Positions 27,359 to 35,714 of a stretch of 64,000 bases of DNA are shown one piece after another. The notes beneath the pieces are model-generated. The model was not told the DNA's origin, ran no database searches, and worked only from the letters and a program-made list of their open reading frames with translations. Each line of letters starts with the position of its first letter. Position 1 is the first letter of the stretch. The stretch spans positions 62,001 to 126,000 of the forward strand of contig DASXZJ010000144.1 in NCBI GenBank assembly GCA_036502025.1, in the 5' to 3' direction. This DNA is from Bog-473 sp036502025 (GTDB lineage: Bacteria; Actinomycetota; Acidimicrobiia; Acidimicrobiales; RAAP-2). A program made the position numbers and the translations under genes.

Positions 27359-27379
27359 ATACCTCTGTAACAGAGGTAT
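27359..27379. promoter_or_regulatory. MarR-type operator of five-gene export operon
   Basis: ATACCTCTG-TAA-CAGAGGTAT is a perfect inverted repeat with 9-bp arms. It overlaps a -10-like TATACT (27377-27382) placed 6 bp before the GTG at 27389. The position suggests autorepression by the first gene and a leaderless transcript. Confidence 0.65.
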
Positions 27380-27388
27380 ACTGACGAG

Positions 27389-27904
27389 GTGACCCCGGCC
27401 AACCCGACCCCGACGATGACCCGCCCCGGCGGCGGCCCGGCCGATGACCACCTGGCGCAGGCCGATCGGCTCCTGAGCGTCATGTCTTCCATGCGCCGGA
27501 GTGGACGGCTTCTGGCTGGTCGCCCGGTGGAGCTCTCCACCCTCACCAGTTCCCAACTGGATCTGGTCCGTCTCGTCCGGCGCCGGCCAGGGGTCTCAGT
27601 GGCCCAGGCCGCCGAGGAGCTGCGCCTGGCCCCCAATACGGTGAGCACCATCGTCGGCCAACTAACCGACGAGCAGCTGTTGATCCGCCGGGTCGATCCC
27701 CTGGACCGCCGGGTGGCCCGGCTCGATCTCACCCCAGCCATGCGCCGCAAGGTCGGGGCCTTCCGCGATCGCCGGGTCGCCATGCTCGGGGAGGCGATGC
27801 ACCGACTGCCGGCCAGTGACCAGCGCCGTCTGGCTGAATCGCTGGCCATCCTCGAACGCCTGACCGAACGGCTACAGGACGAGGGGACCGCGGGCGATGG
27901 TTGA
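27389..27904 (+). CDS. MarR family regulator heading an export operon
   Basis: A 171-residue MarR protein with a Pro/Gly-rich N-terminus and winged helix: SQLDLVRLVRRRPGVSVAQA, recognition helix RLAPNTVSTIVGQLTDEQLL, and the wing RRVDPLDRRVARLDLTP. The GTG start lies directly after a -10-like TATACT with no ribosome-binding site. Its last codons overlap the ABC ATPase start by 8 bp. Likely controls the whole operon to 32073. Confidence 0.86.
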   Translation: MTPANPTPTMTRPGGGPADDHLAQADRLLSVMSSMRRSGRLLAGRPVELSTLTSSQLDLVRLVRRRPGVSVAQAAEELRLAPNTVSTIVGQLTDEQLLIRRVDPLDRRVARLDLTPAMRRKVGAFRDRRVAMLGEAMHRLPASDQRRLAESLAILERLTERLQDEGTAGDG

Positions 27905-28736
27905 CGGTTTCCCGACGAGCGCACCCGAACTTCCCGCCATCTCGTGCCGGGGACTGCGGCACCGTTTCGGGGAGAACGTGGCGGTCGATGGGATCGACCT
28001 TCGCATCGAGCAGGGAGAGGTCTTCGGGCTTCTCGGCCCCAACGGAGCCGGCAAGACCACCACCATCAGGATCATCAACACGCTGCTCCCGGCGCAGGAG
28101 GGAACGGTTGAGGTGCTGGGGTTCGACGTGAGTCGATCCCCCATGTCCGTCCGGCGCCGGCTCGGGTACGTGCCGCAGCAGCTTTCGATCGAAGCCGCTC
28201 TGACCGGCCGGGAGAACGTGGCGTGGTTCGCTCGCCTCTTCGACGTACCCCGTCCCGAGCGAAAGGAACGGGTCGCCGACGCCCTTGAGGTGATGGGACT
28301 GGCCGACGCAGCGGACCGCATGGCCGGCACATATTCGGGAGGGATGGTGCGGCGTCTGGAGCTGGCCCAGGCTCTGGTGAATCGGCCGCGTCTACTGGTG
28401 CTCGATGAGCCGACCGTCGGCTTGGATCCAGTGGCCCGGGATGGGGTGTGGCAACGGGTCGACGAGCTGCGGGTGTCAACCGGCATGACCGTCCTCCTCA
28501 CGACGCACTACATGGAGGAAGCCGAGCTCCTCTGCGACCGGTTGGCACTGATGCACCTTGGCTGCATCCGGGCCGAGGGCACGCCCGAAGAACTCAAGGC
28601 CGAGCTCGGGCCCGATTCCACCCTCGAGGACGTGTTCCGCCACTTCACTGGCAACAGCCTCAAGGGCGAAACGGAGACGAAGGGAGGCATGCGTGAGGTC
28701 CGATCAACTCGCCGCACCGCTCGTCGAGTCGGCTGA
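27897..28736 (+). CDS. ABC exporter ATP-binding protein (DrrA-like)
   Basis: A 279-residue ATPase of the daunorubicin-resistance type. It has Walker A GPNGAGKTTTIRI, signature YSGGMVRRLELAQALV, Walker B LLVLDEPTVGLDP and switch TTHYMEEAELLCDRLA. The C-terminal extension (GTPEELKAELGPDSTLEDVF) is characteristic of DrrA-type exporters. The gene overlaps the permease gene by 44 bp. Forms a drug or lipid exporter with the next gene product. Confidence 0.92.
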   Translation: MVDGFPTSAPELPAISCRGLRHRFGENVAVDGIDLRIEQGEVFGLLGPNGAGKTTTIRIINTLLPAQEGTVEVLGFDVSRSPMSVRRRLGYVPQQLSIEAALTGRENVAWFARLFDVPRPERKERVADALEVMGLADAADRMAGTYSGGMVRRLELAQALVNRPRLLVLDEPTVGLDPVARDGVWQRVDELRVSTGMTVLLTTHYMEEAELLCDRLALMHLGCIRAEGTPEELKAELGPDSTLEDVFRHFTGNSLKGETETKGGMREVRSTRRTARRVG

Positions 28737-29526
28737 GGGCGCGGGCGCGCCCGAACCGGGCCTTTGGGTCCACTTCCCCAGCCGGGTGGCCACGTTCTGC
28801 CTGGTGGAGCTGCAGAAGCTCCGCCATGACCGCACCGAGATCTTCACCCGGGCCGTACAGCCTGTCCTGTGGTTGGTGATCTTCGGCGAGACCTTCAACC
28901 GCCTCCACGCCATACCGACCAACGGCGTCCCGTATCTCGACTTCCTGGCCCCCGGCATCATCGCCCAGTCGGGCTTGTTCGTCGCCATCTTCTACGGCAT
29001 CCAGATCATCTGGGAGCGCGATGCCGGAGTCCTGACAAAGCTCCTCGTCACGCCAACGCCGCGTTCGGCCCTCATTCTCGGGAAGTCCTTCGCGGCGGGC
29101 ATACGAGCCCTAGCCCAGGTGGTCGTCGTCCTGGTCCTGTCCGCCATTCTCGGTGTCTCCTTGACCGCGAACCCGCTGCGGATCCTGGGTGCGTTCGCCA
29201 TCGTCATGATGGGTTCAGCCTTCTTCGCCTGCCTGTCGATGACCATTGCCGGGGTGGTCCTCAAGCGTGACCGCCTGATGGGGATCGGGCAGATGATCAC
29301 CATGCCGTTGTTCTTCGCGTCCAATGCGCTCTACCCCGTCAGTGTCATGCCAAGTTGGCTCCGCGTCCTCAGCAAGGTGAACCCACTGAGCTACGAGGTG
29401 GATGCCCTTCGCGGTCTGCTCATCAGCTCTCCCGACCACCTGCTGCTCGACTTCGGTGTATTGGCCTTGGCCGTGGTGCTCGGCGTCACGGCGGCCTCGT
29501 CGCTGGTCGGAAGGCTGGCCCGCTGA
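28693..29526 (+). CDS. ABC-2 type exporter permease (DrrB-like)
   Basis: A 277-residue permease with six hydrophobic helices of the ABC-2 family. It has RAVQPVLWLVIFGETFNRLH, GIIAQSGLFVAIFYGIQIIW, and the late FFASNALYPVSVMPSWLRVL before VNPLSYEVDALRGLL, which is the conserved ABC-2 signature region. The start is GTG 28693, five nt after GGGAGG, inside the 3' end of the ATPase gene. The stop is 1 bp before the MFS start. Confidence 0.9.
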   Translation: MRSDQLAAPLVESAEGAGAPEPGLWVHFPSRVATFCLVELQKLRHDRTEIFTRAVQPVLWLVIFGETFNRLHAIPTNGVPYLDFLAPGIIAQSGLFVAIFYGIQIIWERDAGVLTKLLVTPTPRSALILGKSFAAGIRALAQVVVVLVLSAILGVSLTANPLRILGAFAIVMMGSAFFACLSMTIAGVVLKRDRLMGIGQMITMPLFFASNALYPVSVMPSWLRVLSKVNPLSYEVDALRGLLISSPDHLLLDFGVLALAVVLGVTAASSLVGRLAR

Positions 29527-29527
29527 C

Positions 29528-31345
29528 ATGATCGATCCCGGCATCCCACCCGGCCTGTCGGCCCGCTGGCGGATCGGCCGCCCGCCTAAGGACGCGCCTC
29601 TGCCGAGCAATTACAAGTGGGTCGCCCTCTTCATCTCCACATTGGGCATGCTGATGGCCACCATCGACGGCTCCATCGTCCTCATCGCGCTGCCGGACAT
29701 CTTCCGGGGGATCGGTCTCAACCCCCTGGATTCGGGAAACACCTTCTACCTCCTATGGATGATCCTGGGTTTCCTGGTCACCACCAGCGTCCTGGTCGTG
29801 ACGCTGGGGCGTCTGGGAGACATCTACGGCCGGGTGCGGATGTACAACCTCGGCTTTGCCGTCTTTACCGTCTTCTCGCTCCTGCTCAGCGTGACATGGA
29901 TGACCGGGCACGGGGCTGGGATCTGGTTGATCACCATGCGCATCTTCCAGGGCGTCGGCGCGGCACTCCTGATGGCCAACTCAGCGGCCATCCTGACGGA
30001 CGCCTTCCCCGTCGAACAGCGCGGCATGGCACTGGGCGTCAACCAGGCCGCTGCGTTCAGTGGGAGCTTCATCGGCTTGATCCTCGGCGGCGTACTGGCG
30101 CCGATCAATTGGCGCCTGATCTTTCTCGTCTCCGTGCCCATCGGGCTGTTCGCCACCGTCTGGGGCTACCTCAAACTCCGCGAGTTGGGTGAGAAGCGAG
30201 CCGCCCACATCGACTGGCCGGGCAACATCACCTTCGCTATCGGTCTGGTGCTCATCATGGTGGGCATTACCTACGGCATCGAGCCCTACGGGCACCATTC
30301 CATGGGCTGGACCAGCCCCCTGGTCGTGGCCGCGCTGACCCTCGGCGTGGCGACCCTCATCGGATTCTTCGTCATAGAGACCAAAGTTCCCGAACCAATG
30401 TTCCGCTTGCAGTTGTTCAAGATCCGGGCGTTCACCAGTGGCGTTCTGGCCAGCTTCCTGGCCGCCTTGAGCAGAGGCGGCCTCATGTTCATGCTCATCA
30501 TCTGGCTCCAGGGCATCTGGCTCCCGCTGCACGGCTACGCCTTCAGCGCCACGCCCCTGTGGGCCGGCGTTGCCATGATCCCGCTCACCGTGGGACTCCT
30601 CATCGCCGGTCCGGTCTCGGGCATCCTCTCTGACCGCTACGGCGCCCGTCCCTTCGCCACGGGCGGGATGATTGCCGCCGCACTTGCGTTCTTCCTCCTC
30701 GAACTCCTGCCGGTCGATTTCCCTTACTGGGTCTTCGCCCTTCTGCTGTTCTTCTGCGGGCTGGCCATGGCTTCCTTCGGGTCGCCCAACCGCACCGGCG
30801 TCATGAACAGCCTGCCGCCGGAACACCGCGGTGCGGGTTCGGGTATGAACACGACCTTCCAGAACTCAGCTCAGGTGGTCTCCATCGGGATCTTCTTCAG
30901 CTTGATGATCGTCGGGCTCTCGTCCTCGCTCCCCCAGAGCCTCTATCACGGTCTCGTGACGAACGGTGTGTCGGTCTCTGCCGCCACCCGAGCCGCTCAC
31001 CTCCCCCCGGTGTCGACGCTCTTCGCGGCGTTTCTGGGCTACAACCCGGTCCAGCATCTCATCGGGTCTGCCGCCATCTCCCACCTCTCGTCGGCGCAGC
31101 GGGCCATCGTCAACGGCCGAAGCTTCTTCCCCGGGCTCATCACGGCCCCGTTCCGCTCCGGGCTGCACGCCGCCTTCGACTTTGCCATCCTGTCCAGCCT
31201 CGTCGCGGCTGCTGCCTCATGGTCGCGCGGTGGGCGTTACGTCTACGGCGAGACGGCGCCGACCGACATCTCGTCGGACACCGTGAACGGCGAACCGGTC
31301 GACAACACCCGAGCGGCTTCACTTACCTCGAGAGGATCTTCATGA
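29528..31345 (+). CDS. MFS transporter, DHA2-type, with large extracytoplasmic loop
   Basis: A 605-residue transporter, longer than typical DHA2 members. It starts with a cytoplasmic segment, then TLGMLMATIDGSIVLIALPD in helix 1, motif A GRLGDIYGRVRMYN, and motif C-like NQAAAFSGSFIGLILGGVLA. Between the last two helices is an inserted soluble segment of about 90 residues (HGLVTNGVSVSAATRAAHLP onward). This insertion is common in actinobacterial efflux pumps of this size. It sits between an ABC exporter and a hydrolase in one operon and overlaps the next gene by ATGA. Confidence 0.88.
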   Translation: MIDPGIPPGLSARWRIGRPPKDAPLPSNYKWVALFISTLGMLMATIDGSIVLIALPDIFRGIGLNPLDSGNTFYLLWMILGFLVTTSVLVVTLGRLGDIYGRVRMYNLGFAVFTVFSLLLSVTWMTGHGAGIWLITMRIFQGVGAALLMANSAAILTDAFPVEQRGMALGVNQAAAFSGSFIGLILGGVLAPINWRLIFLVSVPIGLFATVWGYLKLRELGEKRAAHIDWPGNITFAIGLVLIMVGITYGIEPYGHHSMGWTSPLVVAALTLGVATLIGFFVIETKVPEPMFRLQLFKIRAFTSGVLASFLAALSRGGLMFMLIIWLQGIWLPLHGYAFSATPLWAGVAMIPLTVGLLIAGPVSGILSDRYGARPFATGGMIAAALAFFLLELLPVDFPYWVFALLLFFCGLAMASFGSPNRTGVMNSLPPEHRGAGSGMNTTFQNSAQVVSIGIFFSLMIVGLSSSLPQSLYHGLVTNGVSVSAATRAAHLPPVSTLFAAFLGYNPVQHLIGSAAISHLSSAQRAIVNGRSFFPGLITAPFRSGLHAAFDFAILSSLVAAAASWSRGGRYVYGETAPTDISSDTVNGEPVDNTRAASLTSRGSS

Positions 31346-32073
31346 CCGCAAACGAAGCGAATATCACGATCGCCACGCCGGATGGGCCCATGCCCGCTTT
31401 CGAAGCTCGCCCCGCCGAGGAAGCCAAGGGGAGCATCCTGGTCGTGCAGGAGGCGTTCGGCGTCACGCCCCACATCGAGGACATCGCCCGCCGGCTCGCC
31501 ACCAGCGGCTGGCACGCGGTGGCGCCTGCCTTCTTTCACCGGCAAGGATCCCCGGTGTTCGCCTACGATGACCTCAACTCAGTGCGGCCCGTCATGATGG
31601 ATCTCACGGCGGATGGGATCACCTCGGATGTGGTTAGCGCCTCGGACCATCTCGTCAGTTCCGGCTTCACGGCGAAGCGGACCGGCGTGGTCGGGTTCTG
31701 TATGGGCGGGAGTGTCACGTTCTACGCGGCCACGTTGAGATCTCTCGGAGCGGCGGTGACGTACTACGGCGGCGGCGTGACGGAGGGTCGCTTCGGGCTG
31801 CCCTCCCTCGTTGAGCAGGCACCGCAGCTTCAGACGCCCTGGCTCGGTCTCTATGGGGATCTTGACCAGGGCATCCCCAGCAACGACGTCGAGTTGCTTC
31901 GAGCGGCAACCACGACGACAGCAGTTCCCACTGAGATCGTCCGTTACGACGACGCCGATCACGGCTTCAACTGCAACGACCGGCCGACCGTCTTCAATGC
32001 CGCCGTCGCGGCCGACGCCTGGGACCGCACGCTGCACTGGTTCGACCATCACCTCGTAGGGGACGTCACATAG
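31342..32073 (+). CDS. Dienelactone hydrolase family protein
   Basis: A 243-residue alpha/beta hydrolase of the dienelactone hydrolase group. The nucleophile is Cys in GVVGFCMGGSVTFYA near residue 118, the acid is in LYGDLDQGIPSND, and the His is in DDADHGFNCNDRP. The family cleaves lactones and related esters in aromatic degradation. Being last in a MarR-controlled efflux operon suggests inactivation of the same toxic compound that is exported, which is inference. GAGAGGA precedes the ATG. Confidence 0.88.
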   Translation: MTANEANITIATPDGPMPAFEARPAEEAKGSILVVQEAFGVTPHIEDIARRLATSGWHAVAPAFFHRQGSPVFAYDDLNSVRPVMMDLTADGITSDVVSASDHLVSSGFTAKRTGVVGFCMGGSVTFYAATLRSLGAAVTYYGGGVTEGRFGLPSLVEQAPQLQTPWLGLYGDLDQGIPSNDVELLRAATTTTAVPTEIVRYDDADHGFNCNDRPTVFNAAVAADAWDRTLHWFDHHLVGDVT

Positions 32074-32082
32074 AGCAGCGAA

Positions 32083-32104
32083 CGGGAACCATCAATAGTT
32101 CCCG
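32083..32104 (+). terminator. Terminator hairpin of the export operon
   Basis: CGGGAAC pairs with GTTCCCG over an 8-nt loop, 9 bp after the dienelactone hydrolase stop. No T tract follows. Good position for ending the five-gene operon. Confidence 0.5.
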
Positions 32105-32245
32105 ACCCCTTCTCCGGTTCCCAGAACGGGTGCCACACCCTGGCTGAATAGATACACCGAAAATCGCGCTAAATTTCGCATCGTCGTGCCTTTCGCCTTG
32201 TCGGTGTCTCCAGACGGAACGAGCGCCCCCCATTCATCGAGTGTG

Positions 32246-33226
32246 ATGAAGATGGTGTTGCTTTCCCTCTCTGTCTCTGTCTCTGTCGCTGGCGCGGTCG
32301 GCGTTCTGCCATCGACTCCGGCTCAGGCCGACCAGGTGAGCACGCTCAAGGCCCAAGCGAAACTCGTGGCGCAAGAGTTGGTGCAGGAACAACTCCAGGC
32401 TGGTGCGTATCAACAGCAATACTCGGTGGCCACCCAACGGGTCGTGGACGACGAGCGCACCATCGCCTTGACCCAAGAGCAGATCACCAGCGACAAACAA
32501 GCCATTCGAAACAGCATCAAGCACGTTCAACGATTGGCCGTTCTGTCGTATGTTCTGACTGGTACCTCCTCGACTTCCGGCGCCGGCATGCTGGCCGAGA
32601 ACCTAAGTACGATTCAGGCGACTAACGAGTACGCCACCATCACCATCGGGAATATCGACGTCGCCGTGGACCACCTTCATACCGTCCAACGTGCCCTTCA
32701 GGTACAACAGGCTCAGTTGCTTCAGCAACGCAGTCGCGATCAAGCTGAGCAAGCCCTACAGGCGACGGATCTTTCCAATGCAAACTCGACTCTCTCGCAC
32801 ATGCGAGGGGTGCAAGCACAAGTGACCGGCCAGTTGGCGACCGCCGTCGCCCAGCAGAACGCCATAAGCGCAGCCGCCGCTGCCGCCGCGGTCGCCGCCG
32901 CGCAACGGACTGCCGCTCAAAAGGCTCCCGCCTTCTCGTCCCCGTCGAATGAAACGGACCCTGCCCTCAATCCCTTCCTCCAGTGTGTGTTGCAGGCCGA
33001 ATCCGGCGGGGACTACGCCGCGGTCTCCCCCAATGGGCTCTACATGGGTGGCTTCCAGTTCAGCCAGCCGACATGGGACTATGCCGCGCAAGCAGCGGGG
33101 AGGGGTGACCTCGTCGGCGTCCATCCGAACGTCGCCTCCAAAGCCGACCAGGACACGGTCGCCGTCGCCTTGTACTCACTTGACGGTGAACGACCATGGC
33201 TGGGAGATCGCTGCAGCAGTACTTGA
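32246..33226 (+). CDS. Secreted coiled-coil protein with Rpf/transglycosylase-like domain
   Basis: A protein of about 326 residues. The signal peptide is MKMVLLSLSVSVSVAGAVGV, cleaved near AQA-DQ. Residues about 30-225 form Gln/Ala-rich coiled coils of the PcsB/NlpC-partner kind (KAQAKLVAQELVQEQLQAGA, LTQEQITSDKQAIRNSIKHV). An Ala linker follows, then a C-terminal transglycosylase-like domain (LQCVLQAESGGDYAAVSPNG, LYMGGFQFSQPTWDYAAQ) with the catalytic Glu in QAESGG. It most likely cleaves peptidoglycan at division or on resuscitation. ATG 32246 or GTG 32186 may be the start; the former gives a clean signal peptide. Confidence 0.8.
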   Translation: MKMVLLSLSVSVSVAGAVGVLPSTPAQADQVSTLKAQAKLVAQELVQEQLQAGAYQQQYSVATQRVVDDERTIALTQEQITSDKQAIRNSIKHVQRLAVLSYVLTGTSSTSGAGMLAENLSTIQATNEYATITIGNIDVAVDHLHTVQRALQVQQAQLLQQRSRDQAEQALQATDLSNANSTLSHMRGVQAQVTGQLATAVAQQNAISAAAAAAAVAAAQRTAAQKAPAFSSPSNETDPALNPFLQCVLQAESGGDYAAVSPNGLYMGGFQFSQPTWDYAAQAAGRGDLVGVHPNVASKADQDTVAVALYSLDGERPWLGDRCSST

Positions 33227-33304
33227 TCGATCGCGGCCGTTCAGTGGCCGCACCGGCGTCACGGCACCCTTCATGGCGTGGTCGGGTGCGCGACACTTGT
33301 TGAC

Positions 33305-33892
33305 ATGCTGAGTCACCTGCTGTTCGAAGTGCGTCGACGAAAGGCGTACGCCTCGCAGGTGGCGCGATTCAGAGCCAATCCCGTCAAGGCCGGGGACATC
33401 GTCTTTCTCGGCGACAGCATTACCCAATCCGGGGCGTGGGCTGCCTACTTCCCAGGCCTCCCAATCCGCAACTACGGGGTGAGCGGTGACCGGACCAAAG
33501 GGGTCATTCGAAGGTTGGACCTCGTCCTGCACCGGCCGGCCAAGGTCTTTCTCATGATTGGCACCAATGACCTCGGTTCGGGTGCCACCGACGGCACGGT
33601 GTTGGACAACATTGAAACCATTCTCACCAGGATCTCGGAAGCTTCCTCCGACACCAAGATCTACCTGCAGAGCATTCTTCCTCGCACATGGGAGTACGTG
33701 GATCAGATCCAACGCGTGAACTCAGAGATGGCTGCGTTGGCGCCGCGGCTCGACGTTGCCTACGTCGAGCTCGCTCCGCTCTTCGCTGACGACGACGGCG
33801 TCATTCGACCCGAATATTGTGAAGATGGATTGCACCTCCTCCCACCCGGATACGACGTGTGGGTGGAAGCCATTCGGCCATTGGTGCTGTGA
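33305..33892 (+). CDS. SGNH/GDSL-family hydrolase
   Basis: A protein of about 195 residues with the SGNH blocks in order: block I VFLGDSITQSGAW (Ser), block II NYGVSGDRT (Gly), block III FLMIGTNDLGSG (Asn), and block V EDGLHLLPPGYDVW (Asp-x-x-His). It is close to bacterial GDSL lysophospholipase/acetylesterase-like proteins such as platelet-activating-factor acetylhydrolase homologues. No signal peptide is evident. ATG 33305 is used; GTG 33278 is an alternative. Probably deacylates a lipid or glycan. Confidence 0.85.
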   Translation: MLSHLLFEVRRRKAYASQVARFRANPVKAGDIVFLGDSITQSGAWAAYFPGLPIRNYGVSGDRTKGVIRRLDLVLHRPAKVFLMIGTNDLGSGATDGTVLDNIETILTRISEASSDTKIYLQSILPRTWEYVDQIQRVNSEMAALAPRLDVAYVELAPLFADDDGVIRPEYCEDGLHLLPPGYDVWVEAIRPLVL

Positions 33893-33922
33893 TCCGGGCC
33901 AACGTCGACGTTCGGGCCGATC
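33891..33922. terminator. Palindromic terminator between convergent genes
   Basis: A long imperfect palindrome with the perfect centre AACGTCGACGTT and outer GATC arms. It lies immediately after the SGNH hydrolase stop and before the convergent phosphofructokinase end. Probably bidirectional. Confidence 0.4.
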
Positions 33923-33943
33923 CTCCTCCGGCTTGAGGCTGAG

Positions 33944-34969
33944 CTACCCGAAAAAGACTTCGGCCTCGGCATAGAGCTCAGGCGATACCAGTTTGAGCGT
34001 CGCCGTGGCCTCTGAGAGCGGTACGAGATCGATCCTCGTCCCGTGAAGCGCCACCATCTGTCCGAACCGCTGATCGTGAAGGGCGTCGATGGCGTGTAGC
34101 CCGAAGCGGGTGGCGAGGACCCGGTCGAATGCCGTCGGGCTGCCGCCGCGCTGAACGTGACCAAGCACCGTGGCCCGGGCTTCCTTACCTGTGCGGTGGG
34201 CAATTTCCGATTCCAGCAGCGATCCGATGCCGGTCAGGCGTACATGCCCGAAGGCGTCGACTTCGCCCGAGCGGGCCGGGAGCGTTCCTTCGACCGGCAG
34301 GGCACCTTCAGCGACCACGACAATGGGCGCGTAGTGGCTGGCGAATCGATGTTCGATGAACTCGCACACGTTGTCGATGTGGAAGGGTCGCTCAGGTATG
34401 AGTATCACGTTCGCTCCGCCCGCCACACCGGCATGCCAGGCGATCCAACCAGCGTGACGTCCCATGACCTCAACGATGAGGACGCGATGGTGGCTCTCTG
34501 CCGTGGTGTGAAGCCGATCAATCGCCTCGGTGGCGATCATCACCGCGGTATCGAACCCGAACGTGTAGTCGGTCGCGCCCAGATCGTTGTCGATGGTCTT
34601 GGGTACCCCGACCACGGGAAGACCGCCGTCGGCGAGCTTGGTCGCCACTCCGAGCGTGTCCTCGCCTCCGATGACGACAAGGGCGTCAACGCCAAGCCGG
34701 CGGATGGTATGGAGCACTCGGCTCTCACCATCGTCGGACGCGAAGGGATTGGTCCGACTGGATCCAAGGATCGTCCCGCCCCGAGGCAAAATACCCCGGA
34801 CGGCGGCAACATCCAGCGGCATGGCGTCCCCGTCCAACAGGCCGCGCCAGCCGTCACGGAATCCCACGAACTCATCGCCATGGACCTGGACACCTTTGCG
34901 GACGACCGCCCGAATCACCGCATTCAGACCGGGGCAATCACCGCCGCCGGTCAATACCCCTACGCGCAT
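33944..34969 (-). CDS. pfp: 6-phosphofructokinase, probably PPi-dependent
   Basis: A 341-residue phosphofructokinase of the actinobacterial group III size. Motifs include LTGGGDCPGLNAVIRA, IGGEDTLG with Asp104, PKTIDNDL with Lys124, and the substrate loop VMGRHAGWIAWHAG. In E. coli-type ATP enzymes the two diagnostic residues are Gly104 and Gly124. The pair Asp104/Lys124, at exactly these numbers in this protein, is the known signature of PPi-dependent enzymes such as that of Amycolatopsis. It catalyses fructose-6-phosphate/fructose-1,6-bisphosphate interconversion in the cytosol. ATG 34969 gives the canonical MRVGVLTGGG N-terminus. Confidence 0.9.
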   Translation of the reverse strand: MRVGVLTGGGDCPGLNAVIRAVVRKGVQVHGDEFVGFRDGWRGLLDGDAMPLDVAAVRGILPRGGTILGSSRTNPFASDDGESRVLHTIRRLGVDALVVIGGEDTLGVATKLADGGLPVVGVPKTIDNDLGATDYTFGFDTAVMIATEAIDRLHTTAESHHRVLIVEVMGRHAGWIAWHAGVAGGANVILIPERPFHIDNVCEFIEHRFASHYAPIVVVAEGALPVEGTLPARSGEVDAFGHVRLTGIGSLLESEIAHRTGKEARATVLGHVQRGGSPTAFDRVLATRFGLHAIDALHDQRFGQMVALHGTRIDLVPLSEATATLKLVSPELYAEAEVFFG

Positions 34970-35163
34970 GGAAGTGAGCGTATCGAGGACGTGTCGCCCA
35001 GTGTGCACGACCACTACAGGCCGGGCAACGTGAGGCCTGGTGCGAGTGAACCGATCGAGCGGCCCTGAAGTTCAGCCGAGTTGGGTGTCGGCCGTGACGG
35101 GGCGACCTCGGTCAATCGCCGCCCACAGCCGGTACGACTGCTCGAACCCGGGGCTCGCTCAAC

Positions 35164-35538
35164 CTAGGCGTCCGAATCGCCTCTGCCGGAGCTGGCGTCG
35201 GTGGCTGGTCGAATCGTCAAATATTCCGTAAGGCCGCTCACCTCGAGAAGACGGCGCACGTTGGGCTGGGGTGAAAAGACGATCAACTCTCCACCCAGGG
35301 ACTCAACCCTCTTGTGCTCGGCAACGATGACCGAGAGCCCGGTGGAATCAATGAAAGCAAGGTCGGTGAGATCCAGCGCGACGTGTCGGACTCCGGCTCG
35401 AGACAGCTCGGCGAGTTGATTGAACAGTTGAGAGGCGGTGGACAGATCGAGTTCTCCTCTGAGCGCCACCAGTGCGTGCTGTTCCGCTCGTCGGATTTCG
35501 GTATCCAGCAAGGTCTTGCGCGATATCTCCAACGTCAT
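35164..35538 (-). CDS. STAS-domain anti-sigma factor antagonist
   Basis: A 124-residue single STAS domain of the SpoIIAA/RsbV type. Segments are ALVALRGELDLSTASQLFNQ, HVALDLTDLAFIDSTGLSVI with the phosphorylatable Ser in DSTG, and a closing amphipathic helix. It would bind an anti-sigma/serine kinase when unphosphorylated; no such kinase gene is in the window. ATG 35538 is preferred, as GGAGG is 7 nt upstream. Confidence 0.88.
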   Translation of the reverse strand: MTLEISRKTLLDTEIRRAEQHALVALRGELDLSTASQLFNQLAELSRAGVRHVALDLTDLAFIDSTGLSVIVAEHKRVESLGGELIVFSPQPNVRRLLEVSGLTEYLTIRPATDASSGRGDSDA

Positions 35539-35714
35539 CGGCATGCCTCCAAACCTGAACAGTCCGGGAAGCGGTGACACTGCTATCGCTTGCGCCGCCT
35601 CCGAGCTTCTGTCTAACCCGGCGGTGAAACCATACGCAGATGGTGGAAGCGATTCAAGGTCGATCAGAAACGGCTATTGCCGAACGCGGGTGGACAATCG
35701 GTAGGATCCGTGAC

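Noticed and set aside
32105..32245. Possible c-di-AMP riboswitch before the Rpf-like gene
   Set aside because: Such elements regulate rpf genes in some actinobacteria, but only a small GGGTG/CACCC hairpin is visible and the expected long conserved structure is absent.
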